In this document: in pieces, positions 1 to 11,500 of the stretch
Layout: each line of letters opens with the position of its first letter
Position numbering within the stretch: position 1 is the stretch's first letter
Source: Peltaster fructicola
Taxonomy: Eukaryota; Ascomycota; Dothideomycetes
Direction: 5' to 3'
Assembly: GCA_001592805.2 (NCBI GenBank)
Contig: CP051139.1
Location: 1-64,000 of the forward strand
DNA length: 64,000 nucleotides
Made by a program: the position numbers and the translations under genes
Notes under the pieces: generated by a model
The model's database searches: none
Seen by the model: only the letters and a program-made list of their open reading frames with translations
Told to the model about the DNA's origin: nothing

Positions 1-80
1 ACCCTACCCTACCCTACCCTACCCTACCCTACCCTACCCTACCCTACCCTACCCTACCCTACCCTACCCTACCCTACCCT
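1..80 (-). repeat. Telomere repeat tract, 16 perfect copies of ACCCT
   Basis: The first 80 bases are sixteen uninterrupted copies of the five-base unit ACCCT. Read toward the chromosome end on the complementary strand this is TAGGG repeated. The C-rich strand at the left edge is the orientation expected for a left chromosome end. The usual filamentous-fungal repeat is the six-base TTAGGG, so the five-base unit is unusual. It should be checked against raw reads, because loss of one A from each AA would produce the same string. The tract stops abruptly at base 80. Confidence 0.93.
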
Positions 81-500
81 CCCACCACCACCAGCAACAC
101 ACACACACACCGCTTTCTCGACACACACGACTCTGCTCATTCACTTCCACTCCTTACTACTGACTCATCTTGCTTCCTCATCACACAACACTCCCATGTC
201 TTCACCAATCTACCACCCACTCTCCCTGCACGACCACTCACCCTTTTCGTCTGATTCCTCTTCTCCAGTCTCCTCCTGGCTCTCCTCTATCAATCGGCTT
301 ACTCAGAATGTCTCTCACTGCCTTGCGCATCATTCTACATGGCCTCTCAGTTCGTGTCTTACATCGTCTTGTTACTCCATGACCCATTGACCAATCACAT
401 CCATTTCCATATATATTCACTCTTCTCACTGCTCTCATTCATTCTATCCGCTTACTAACTCGTCATCTGGTCTCAGTCGGGACTTACAACAGCTGTGCAC
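81..500. other. Telomere-adjacent G-poor flank
   Basis: This stretch directly inside the telomere is almost free of G on the plus strand and made mostly of C, T and A. It includes a short CA run at about 96-110. Short open frames here follow from the skewed composition and show no protein character. A C-rich plus strand means that a transcript running toward the telomere would be G-rich, as for TERRA-type RNA. That is inference; no promoter is visible. Confidence 0.6.
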
Positions 501-3420
501 TTCATCTGGACTCATTTTGGTGTCTTCCTCATACAAACTTGTCTCAGGTCTATGCTTCTTTGCTGCTGCAGCTACAGAAGTCCGATTGACTTGATTCTTC
601 TTTCTATGAGCTCTTCTCGCTCTTCTCTACGAGTCTATCCGCTTACTTATTGTCTACTCACCTCGCGCATGAGTCTACATGGTCATATGTGGTGCACACC
701 TGTGTGGAGTAAATTTGTTAGTGAAATTCATACTAATATCCTCTGCTCACATGTCACTCTGCACACTCACCAATAATCGTGCTATCGAGCTGATTCTTCT
801 TTCTATGCGACGGCCACACTCTGCGCTCTCCACTGACATTGGATTGAGGTGTATGGCGTCAATACTGGTGATTCTAGAAGGTAGAGAAGTGCTTGGTGTG
901 TTTTGATAACAAATTTCCTCCTTGGACCCTGAAATTCGAAAGTCTTGGCGTGCGAAAATCACCACTTTCTTCTTTTTCAATTTTCGTATTTTATGCTGTT
1001 TCTGAGCTTTTCCAGGAGCTACTCGGCGAGCTGATTCCATATATACAGTCAGATTCGCGATAGGTGGCCTATAGCACATTCTACAGGGTGGAGAACTGCT
1101 TGGTGTGATTCTCATACAAATTTCCTCCATTCTGAGATATACATACCCCACAGCATTTCTCATACTTGCCTGCAACACCCCATTCAGCTTGTCAGTCTCT
1201 GAGTGAATCGTCCTATACTTGGTGAGAGAGTGATAGCTCTGAGTCTAGGCTGTTGATTGAGCCATAAATCATGTCTATATGAGCTCTGTAGCTCACTCTA
1301 GGAGGTAGAGAACTCGCTGGTGTGAATGCCATACAAAGTTCCTCTTAGACCCTTGATGCCTTACTGCCTGATTTTGAGCTTTCTGAGATTTCGTCTCCTA
1401 CGCTCAAAACAGTGATTTCTAGGAGCTCCTCGACTGTCTCATCTCAGATCAGATGTCAGAAAGGTGATAGGAGCTTCGTAGCTGCAGTGAATCGATGGAG
1501 AAGTGGTTGGTGTGTTTTGCTAACAAATTTCCTCCATTCTGAAAAGTGCACCCCACTATGTATTTCTCATACCTGCCTGCATCAGGCCATTCAGCTGGTC
1601 CATTTCTGAGTAAATCGTCTTATACTTGGTGAGTGACCTCTAGCTCTGAGTGAGAGCTGTCGATTAAGCCATATATCAGCTTTCGATGTGGTCTATAGCT
1701 CATTCTAGGTGGTGGAGAAGTGATAGGTGAGTTCCTCATAGTAAATTCCTCTAAGACCCTTTCTGCCTTGGTGCCTGATTTTGAGCTTTCTGAGTTTTCG
1801 CACAGGAGCTTCGAAACAGTGATTTCTAGGAGCTCCTCGACCGTCTCATCTCAGATCAGCTGTCAGAAAGTGTGTAGGAGCTTCGTAGCTGCGAGAAAGT
1901 GATGGAGAACTGCTTGGTGTGTTTCTCATACAAATTTCCTCCATGCTCAGATATACACAGTCGTGCGTATATCTCATACCCGCCTGTATCCCCCTTCAAC
2001 TCTCTCAATATAGCTCTGATTGAGATGACTTCTATGAGCGACTTCTAGCTCTCATTCTGAACTCTCAATCCATCCATATATCAGCTTCGTAGCTAGCCTG
2101 TAACTCATTCTATCAGGTGGAGAAGTGGTGGGTGTGTTTCTCATATAAAGCTTCTCTGGACCCTGATTTTCATCTCATCTTCACTTCATCCCATCTTCAG
2201 CCCTCTCAATATAGGTCCTATGGCTTCGCCTTGTATGAGCGACTTCTAGCGCCGAGTGCGAGCTCTCAATCTAGCCATATATCAGCTTCGTAGCTGTCCT
2301 GTAGCTGCTTGTGTGAGGCAGAGAAGTGGTTGGTGTGTTTTACTAACAAATCTCCTCCATCCCCACATGTACACAGTGCTGTGTATTTCTCATACCTGCC
2401 TGTATCCCCCTACAACTCTCTCAATATAGCTCTGATGGACTCACACTCTATGAGAGAGTTGTAGCTGCGACTCAGAGCTCTCAATCCATCCATATATCAC
2501 TGTGATAGCTCACCTGTAGCTGTTTGCGCAAAGTGAAGTGGTTCACACACTCAGATGGAGGAAATTTTGGTGGGGATTGCTAACAAAACTCCTCTACCTT
2601 GATGCTACAGTCAACTCCTTCAATATCACTCCTATGGCTTCACTCTGTGTGAGTGAATTGCTCTCCTCGCTCTGAACTGTCCCCCTATGTGCGTGGTTTC
2701 CTTCTTTGACGTCTTGGTGGCAAGGAATATGACTCCCTGACCCACTGACATCAGTTTAGAGGAAATTTCTTAGTGTTTCTCATACAAACTTTCTCCATCT
2801 TTGTGTCAGTGAGCTGGGGAGTCATTTCTGATGCTAGGGGACTGTGAAAGTAAGGTTTCTCACGCGCTCGACAAGCTCTACAGCCTAAAGCTTCCCCCAG
2901 GCTGATAGCTGCTCTGTAGCTGTGTGTAGGTGGTAGAGAAGTGCCTGGTGTGATTCTCATACAAAATTCCTCCATTCCCACATATACACAGTGCTGTGTA
3001 TATCTCATACCTGCCTGTATCCCCCCTCAACTCTCTCAATATAGGTCCTATGGCTTCACTCTATATGAACGACTCAGAGCTGCGACTCAGAGCTGTCGAT
3101 TGAGCCATATATCACTGTGATAGCTTGCTTGTAGCTGTCTATAGCAGGGAGAGAACTGCTTGGTGTGATCCTCATACAAATTTCCTCTGGACCCTGATTT
3201 TCATCTCATCTTCACTTCATCCCATCTCCAACTTCACCAATATGGCTCTGATCGATTCACTCTGTATGAGCGACTTCTAGAGCTCACTCCTGGCTCTCAA
3301 ATAAGCCATATATTAGCTTCCTCACACGCCTATAGCTCTGTCTGCAAGGGAGAGAAGTTCTGCATGTGTGTGGAGGAAATTTGTTAGGGTTTCTCACCCA
3401 ACTCTACTCTACTTCTATGA
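500..3420. repeat. Subtelomeric tandem repeat, about 205-bp unit with a 407-bp dimeric period
   Basis: A diverged box beginning GAGAA(G/C)TGSTTGGTGTG and ending CAAATTTCCTCC recurs at 884, 1091, 1308, 1498, 1715, 1905, 2120, 2321, 2936, 3151 and 3352; two blurred copies fill the gap near 2540 and 2755. Spacing alternates between about 190-207 and 215-217 bases. Two versions alternate. One is followed by an AGACCCT/GGACCCTGA-type stretch, the other by an ATTCTGAGATATACA-type stretch. The true period is therefore a dimer near 407 bp. Between the boxes, AGCTCT- and CCATATATCAGCT-like words also recur. Less clear copies begin near 520. No coding capacity is seen. Confidence 0.85.
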
Positions 3421-3899
3421 TCCTTCGCCCTGAGCTCAATTCTCACTCTACAGACTCCTAACCATATAGATTCTCATCAGAATGAAGAGCTCTACACACC
3501 TATACGTCTATCTACGCTCTACGAGCTCTGAGTGTTGAGATCATTTTTGATTACTGCCCTAATGTAATCATTAATTCAGGTGGTCTGTGCGCAGCTGTAG
3601 GTGGCCTGTGCGCTCAGATTGGCGACAGCGACAGTGAGCTCTAGGAAGGATATATAGATATATAGACCTCATAGGCGTGCTCAGTGGCTCTGTAGCTACA
3701 CATTGATATAGGTATGGACTCTATAGGACCATTTTCAAGCACCCTACTTCCCACCAATTTTCACCTATGTGACTATGTGAGACGGGGACACTCTCGTTGT
3801 TGCCAGCGTACTGCAAGGACCTTGACCAACACAACGTCTGAACACGCCGTGATTGTATCAACATGATCTCCTCTCTTGTGGACTGGGTAGCGACATCAG
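3421..3899. other. Gene-free junction between the two repeat arrays
   Basis: Unique-looking sequence lies between the 205-bp array and the 156-bp satellite. I see no gene, RNA or clear repeat in it. A short TATA-rich stretch (TATATAGATATATAG) lies near 3650. Confidence 0.4.
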
Positions 3900-6800
3900 C
3901 GAGTCCTCCATGTGCTCTGTGTGTTGAAAACTGAGCAATTGAATCGCCAACGCCCACGATCTGGACGCAAGGCAACGGGCTGCTGTCTACGAGACCACTG
4001 GCCTGCACAGGCTGTCCTTATCCCAGCTGCATCTCCGCCTCTTGCGCTTCACTCTGCAACATGAGCAAGCCTGTCAAGCGTGCTGTGTGTTGAGCAGTGA
4101 GCCGTTGAAGTCAACGCCCGAGTCGCGCTCGTCGCACTCTACAACCCACCAACAGCACTGCCCCGAACCTCGTCCACATCCCAGCTGTATCTCCTGCTCT
4201 TGCACTCCCCTCTGCGATATGAGCGAGCTTCACAAAGGCACTCTGCGTCGTACAAGGAGCCATCAAAGCCACCGATGTGCAGCACCTGACACTTCCTTAT
4301 GCTCCTGAAGCATTTGCTGCTCGCGTATCCAGTTCATCCTCATGCCCTTACTCTTGACACTGGTGTAGATGTAACCTTCGGCGCGTTCGGTGGTGTATGT
4401 CGAGCTCGATGGATGTGGTGATGCGTTGGCTGTGGTGGTGGGTTCGTGGCTCGATCGTGCAATGTTCGTGGGCTCGAAGCGTCGTGCAAGATCTCTGAGC
4501 AAGTAGCACTCACTCGTGTCTACCTGCTGATGCAACAACAAAGTCTCGGCGATGGTCGCTCGGGATGTGGTGCTTGGAGATGTGCTGGGAGTAGCGTTGA
4601 TGTCTCGGCGGTAGAAGACTGATTGCGAGCTCTAAATGCAGTCAGTACCCATCAGCATGTAGCGCTCGCTCGCATCTCGCTCTCAATGTACTGGCAGAGT
4701 CCCATTGTGCTCTGCTTGTGACGTTGTGCTTGGAGATGTGCTGGGAGTGGCTCTGACGTCCAAGGCTCATGGAGACCGATTGCGACGTCTAGAAGCAGTC
4801 GGTACCCGTCGGGGCCTTGCGCTCGCTCGTGGGTGACGTGCAGTGCGATTAGAGACGCTCGGCGACACCTCGTGATGCGGTGGTGCGAGATGTGAGAGGT
4901 GGTTGATGTAACCTCCCAGCTTCACTCAGAATGATTGCGACACTTGGTCGGCCTCTGGAACCAGTCATCACGTAGTGCTCACTCGTAGTTCTCTTTCAAT
5001 GTACCAGCAGAGTCTCCACGACGTCTGCTCGCAGAAGTATCGCCGGAGGCGTGCATGACATGGCTCTGTCGTCTCAGCGCTGTATAGAACGAGTTCAACG
5101 CTTAGACGCGATCCGATATCCGTCAGAGGGAAGCCCCCGCTCGTAGCTGTCTTCCTATGTGCCAGTGGGCTGTTATCAACACTTGATGGTGGAGGAATTG
5201 CTCCAGACGTGCATGGTGATGGTTCTGCAGTGTAGGCGGTAAAGGCAGCAACACCAGCGACTGCACGCCTTCCAGTATCCACCGAAGCGTAGCGCCTTCT
5301 ATTAGCTCTCGCCTGATATGACTGCCAGCTCCTAGCGACGTCGGGTCGTGGCGTTATGGTCCAAGTTGCGCGTGGTAGCAGCGTTGCTGTCGTCGTCGCT
5401 ATCGGACTATTGCGAGTCCGTCAGACCACCAGAGCCTCTGCAGACTCATTCACTAGAAGCGCGTGCTCTCCGCTGTGCACAGCAGGATGAATCACGGCGA
5501 CAGCTGCTCTGTGTGCTGAGGATTCACTCCTCGAAGTCCACGGATCTGCTCGGCGTTGTCCAGCATCACTAGCTCCTGCACATCTCTCTCGCTTCAAAAC
5601 TGGTATCCACGGCTGCTCCTACTCTTGCACTCGACTCCCTGGACAAGCAAACTCCTAGAATGCTCTGTTTGTCGCAAGGGCAGTGTCGAACACACACTCT
5701 TCCTGCCCAGCGCCATTGCACTCCTCATTTCCCAACGATATCAATGTCTTCTCATGCTCTTACACTGTTCGTAGCAGCTGAAATGGGCTCTGACCCTCGG
5801 CGGCGCTCGTGGTGGCTTACGCTCGCATGGTCGCAGGTGAAAATCGGATTAGTGATAGTGAGGTCGCTATGGGGTGATGGAAGACCTTGTCGACCTTCGC
5901 GAGTGATAGCGCAAGTCTTCAGCTCCCCATTGATGTGATTATCTTCGCTGCAATTGCTGTGTGTGGTTCGTGGCGGCTCTGAGAAGGTGCAAGGTCGTAG
6001 GTGTGACCCGGGCTGTGGTCAGCGAGATCTTTGCGCAGTGATTGTAGACACTCTCCGTCCTCGTCAGTAATAGCGCACTTCATCAGCTCTCCACTAATGT
6101 GTTAGACGTCACTTCAACTGCTCTGTGTGGTTCGTGGTGGCTGTCAGAAAGTGTGAAGTCGTTGGTGAAGTCCCGGCACGGCGACCATGACATTCGCATA
6201 CGCTACTCGTGGACACTGTTCGTCTTCGTGGTTAATAGCGCACATCCCCAGCGCTTCGATAGTGTGGTTGCCGTTGCCTCAAGTGATCGGTGAGGTTGGT
6301 GAAGGCTCTGAGAAGATGGAAGTCTTGTTGAAATCCGGGCTTGGCAAGAGTGATATGTCGTGTGACAATCGTGGATACCAGCCGTCCTTATGAGCGATAG
6401 TGCATGCGTTCAGCTCCTCGTCAATGTATTCGTTGTCACTGTAGCTGTTGTGTGGCGCGAAGGACATCTGTTACAAGATCAGTGAAGTCAGCTCTTGTTG
6501 CTCACTCAGAACACCACCACTTCCCGCGACGGCCTTGACTACTCCTGTGGTGATACTTGAGGCTCTGAGCTGTGCAATGCTGCAAGAAGAACGATTGCAT
6601 CTTGTCAGTAGCACTTTGTATACAACAAAGCGTGTCGGAGTGCTCTGCTCAATCGGCAGTAACACCAAGCTCTGCGTCCGTCCTGTGAGCCCACAGAGTC
6701 GTCAGCTGATAGCACAAGCTTCTAGCTCTCTTGAATGACACTTGTCGTCTGGCTGAGATGTGTGTCTGCTGCGCAATGGCCGGTCGAAGTCCACTCACGT

Positions 6801-9800
6801 AGTACCGTGATCAGCCTCGAAACTGCACTGGTGGCTCCACGCACTCATGAGCAGGTAGAGCAAGCTCCTATCTCTCTCCCAGTATCGCTGTTGTCTCGCT
6901 GCATTGTGTGTGTGCCATACGATTGGATCCCAAAGTCCACTCACGAGCGCGCACGAGCAGCGTGACCATTCTTCAAACTGTACTGATAGGTCCACGCACT
7001 CGGCAGCGTATAGTCCAGACTCGTAGCTCTCTCCCAGTATAGCTATCGTCTCGCTGCGATGTGCCTGTGGTGCACAACAACTCCCGGAAGTTCACCTGCT
7101 GACGCCGATCTGAAGCATGACCACTCTTCGAAATGCTCGGAGGGCATTAGACTCGTCGTAGGCAGTATGTGCAGCGCCATGGCTCTCTAACAGCACAGTC
7201 ATCGTGGCGCTACGATGTGTGGTCATCGTGCACCTCGTCTTCAAGGTTGGCTCACATGCGTCGACCTGCTGTGTCATCACTCTTCAGACTGCCGCAGCAG
7301 CTCCACGTACCTGTCAGGGTGTAGCAGACAGTCAATGCTCTGTCTCAGTGCAGCGGGCAGCTCGCTACGATGTATGCTCGTCTCACAATGCGTCTTCGAA
7401 CTTGGCTCACATGCGTCGAGTTGCAGTATGACCATTCGCCACACTACCGTAGCAGCTCTACGCACTTGTGCGACGGTAGTGCTGGCTTGCATCTCTCGCC
7501 TGGTATGGTAATCAGCTGGGCACGATGTGTGTTCGCTGCACAATGGCTGTTCGAAGTTGACTGTCCTGCGCTGACCTGCAGTATGACCACTCTTCAGATT
7601 GGTCTGCCATTCAAACGCTCTTGTCCTGGTGCTTTGTGACTCTTAGCTGTCTCTGATGATCTATAGTTGAGCTCCGCAACAGCACCATAGCGTTCTGTGT
7701 TAGGCGATCCGTTCGAGTCGCTCTAAGTGAAGGCCGGCGACGAGATGGTCGAAGTCGTTCTGCAGCTTATACGGTCTCTGTTAGAGGCAGCTTCCACTTA
7801 GGGCTACTGACTGATGCCCTCGTTGCGGCCGCAGCAGGTATGTAGCGTGCGATAGAGCAATGTCTCCTCTGGGTCGCTATGTATGAGGGCCAGCGACGAG
7901 ATCTTCAAACCTAGTCCGGAACTCAGACGGTCTCTGTTAGTGATGGCCTATACTCGTAGCTGTCGATTGGTATGCTTGTCAGAGCTCCAGCATGTCCGTG
8001 GGACTAGATATAGTAGAATCCTGTCTGCATCGCTCTGCTTCATAGCCAGTGACGAGATGCCCAGATGTGACCTGTGTTCCTCCCGATCTCTACCAGTGAT
8101 GAAGTCCAGTCGTGGCTCTCGAATGCTATGCTCGTCGCTGCTGCTACATAGCTGTAGCGCTCTGGAGAGGACGTTCTGCTCCGCATCGATCTGCTTGGGC
8201 CTCAACGACGATATGCCCAAAGCTCTTCTGCAGTCGTTACGGCCTCCACAGCTGATAGTATACACACACGTGTATCGATTGGTATGCTCGCCGATGTTAC
8301 AGCATACGTGGTCGTGACATAATCGGCAGTTGAATTCCAGGTATGGTCAGCGTCTTGCCAGCATCGCAGAACTCCCTGTGCATCTGGGGACACGGCGCGC
8401 CTCACTGACGGTAGCGCTAGCTCAGAGCTATTCTTGAGTGTAGTCGTGATGGCCGCAGCATGTATGGTGCTGCGACAGTCGAAGGCTGAAGTTGAGACTG
8501 ACACCACTTCTTCCCAGCATCTCCAATGTTCGCAGTGCTCTGGTGCTCCTGCGCTCTCCACTGGTGATAGCTTACACTCAGGTCTGCTCATCTGTGTAGT
8601 CAGCATCGCCGCATCATGCCTAATCCTGACACAATTGCAGGCTGAAGTTGAGGCTGGTCCCATTTCTTCGGACCGTCACCAGTCTCAACAGTACTCTGGA
8701 GATCCTGCGCTCTCCACTAGTGATAGAGAACGATTCATCCTACTCGTCGGTATAGTCGGCATTGCTCCAGCATGCTTCGTCGTGGCTCAGTGGCTGGTTG
8801 AAGTTGAAGTGGAATTCACTTTTCGCCAGCAACATCAGCCTCAACACATCCCTGGGTGTCCTGCGATCTCTCCTGCTCTTTCTGGACGCTCTCAGTTGTG
8901 TATAACCGCATGGGTGGGCTCGCTGTCGTACGTATAACATTCGATGGTGGTGGTGCTCGGCGGTATGGTCTGGCTATCGGCGGCGATTGTTCGACGTTCG
9001 ATCGTCTTACGCACGCTCTGAAAGGCTGAACCGGCACTGCTAACTCTCAGCTCCATGCCAATAGGTGAATCACAAGGCTAGAGCCTGTGGTCGACTTGGA
9101 AGAAATGTTCGCCCCTGGTGGTACTCACCTTGCAGACTCGGTAGGCCAACTCTTGTGGACTCACTGCAGCAGCGATACTGCATGCTCTATGCATAGCAAA
9201 GTGCCCATGCTCTACGGGGCTGGAAGCATTAGCTCGCTGTGATGTATGACCATCAAGATATCGCTGTTGTCGTCTTGGTGATCTTCAACGTCGACGGCGA
9301 GGTCATTTGCTCGGGCTTGTGTTTTGTACTCCACCGTCCTCGGGAACAGCGATAGACGTCCACAGCTCTCATCTCTTGCAAGGAGCCTCCTCTAGCTATC
9401 GTCGTTGTGGCGCTATGACTGTTGAAAGTTGAAGCTGAATGTCACTCGCGAGGCCATCGACGACAGGACCAGGTCAGTTCGGGCTCCACGAACTCGACAG
9501 GATGTAGGCCAGTCCTACAGCAATCGTCAGCAAGCTTGACGAGCTCTCCAGCACAAATACTGAATGTGCAAGTGTTGAGCTTGGCGCTGGCTCTCCAAGG
9601 TGATAACCTCATCTGTGACGCCAATTCTCATCGCAGACATAAGCCACACCCAGTATACGCTGTCCTGCTCTTAGCCAGTCACCTGCATCGTTGACAAGGC
9701 CACAGCTGCTCTGGTTGAGAATGTCACCTTCGAGGTCACCCTGCTCTTCAAGTCCATATCGACCATATAACACTCCTGCTCTGGTATGCTCCTCGCTCTT

Positions 9801-11500
9801 ACTTCAGCCGACACTGCGGCGTCTGTTTGATATGTGAGGACGGTGTCTGTGGCTAGAGGCAGTCGTGGAGGGTATGGTGGTGGAATCGGGGATAGGCTGC
9901 TTCTGAATGACTGTGGTATGCATCGTCTTCATAGGCTTTAGACATTGCATCTGGCTATGGCGGTGTGCTTTGAAAGTCCATGGTGCTATGGCGGCGTGTG
10001 CGGACAGCGTAGTGGCCTCTGAGGACATTGCGGCTGTTCTGCTTGTATTAGCTCTTTCCACACCATTAGCAACACAGATTCGTCTCTGCGCCTCCTCTTA
10101 TTGTATTGCATGCTCAACGCTATCTGCTACAACAAGGACGAGCTCTGTAGCATGCGTTTGAGATGTGTCGTGCCGTTCTGACGTCGAAACGCTGGTCGAA
10201 GCTCACCGACGATTGTATGTGGTGCACGACTTCCAATACTCGGGTGCCGCCATTGATAGTGGAGCGTGTCTTCCAGGCTCTTGAGAGCGTGTTCGATGAA
10301 CTCTGCAACGTGCGTTTTGGCTGAGATATCGCTGTTGTGCTGCATTCGTGCCCATGTCAACAACGACTATTTCCTGACGTCCAGCTCTCATATACACTCT
10401 AAGACCACACCCAGCTCCTTGCATCAAGTCGTGCGGTGCTTTAGAGGTATCGTTCGTGCTCTGCTGCATGCAGAAAGACTGCAAGATCTCTGTTGTGCTG
10501 TGCTGATCTCTATGCCGGTTGTCGTTGTTCCTCGACGTCCATAGCTCATATCCACAGCCAGACCATTCTCGCCTCTTTCTACCGAGTCGTACGGTTCGAT
10601 GCATATGTTGTTCGTGTTTTGGCGGTGATTGTACGGTGTGGTCGTCATGTCTCGCCATGGCGATGTGATCGCTCTTGTCGAACTATGAGAGAACTTGGAC
10701 ACTCATGGCGGCGACGATTGATCCTTCAAATGGTTACGAGCACTCTGCGGTCGCTTTTGGGCATTTTGAGAGCCTTGTGACCTGGATCACCGTCATGCCG
10801 TCGTTGTCTCAAGCTCAAAGCTTACTCACCACGACTGTCGATTCTCCGCAGCTGCAAGACCCCCGAATGGCATCCCAGGTGGTAGTGTATGTGTCGAAGT
10901 ATCGATGGTGATAAGAACGGGCTTCCATGATGTGTCTTCGCTGCTGTGATCGACATTGTGTGGATGAGTGCGTATGATTACTTCGTCATCTCCGAAGCTT
11001 TCAGGACCTTAAAGACTCCCGAAACGCATCGAAGCCGATAGCAAATACTCGTACGACTCGGTTGAAGACTCTTTCAGCTTCTCACGAAGTGTCGTAGTCA
11101 TGATAATGCTGCTGGAGCTGCTGTGGTGCAGCTTACTCTTTCACCTTGTGCCAACGCTACGCAATTGGCAGAGGACCAAAGTATATCGCCGCTGATACCG
11201 CACAGTCGAGGCTCTCTTCTGAGCCATTGTTGAGCTTGCTGTGATCCGTCTTCGCACTCAAATCCCTGTCGGCGCTCTGGTGATATACACCACTTTTTCT
11301 GACTTGCGCCGTGGCTATACAGCTTCGATCGTATCGAAACGCAGGATAGCTGATACCGCGCAGTCTTAGCTCTCTTCTGAGCCATTCTTGAACTCTCCAT
11401 GATGTGTCCTTAGTGCGATATCGCTGTCGACTTACTCAAAGTGTGTATGACTCTTTCTGATATGCGCCAACGCTGTGCAGCTGCAAATGTATCGGAAGAG
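3900..11500. repeat. Diverged subtelomeric satellite, period about 156 bp
   Basis: Related words return at a constant spacing throughout. TGCTTGGAGATGTGCTGGGA stands at 4571 and 4727 (156). A GGCC(A/G)GCGACGAG-like word stands at 7732, 7888, 8044 and 8198 (156, 156, 154). TAGTC(G/A)G-type words stand at 8441, 8597 and 8753 (156, 156). GACGTCCA...AGCTC stands at 10376 and 10533 (157). GCTGATACCGC stands at 11191 and 11349 (158). Between 6730 and 7500 a CTCTC...GCTGYGATGTG word recurs about every 153 bases, and near 5919-6411 the step is about 164. Neighbouring copies are strongly diverged, so the array is old. Open frames within it come from the repeat phase, not from genes. Confidence 0.82.

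Noticed and set aside
7883-8663. Overlapping frames of 105-153 codons on both strands
   Set aside because: They follow the 156-bp satellite, whose period keeps frames open. The residue patterns repeat with the satellite and show no protein family.
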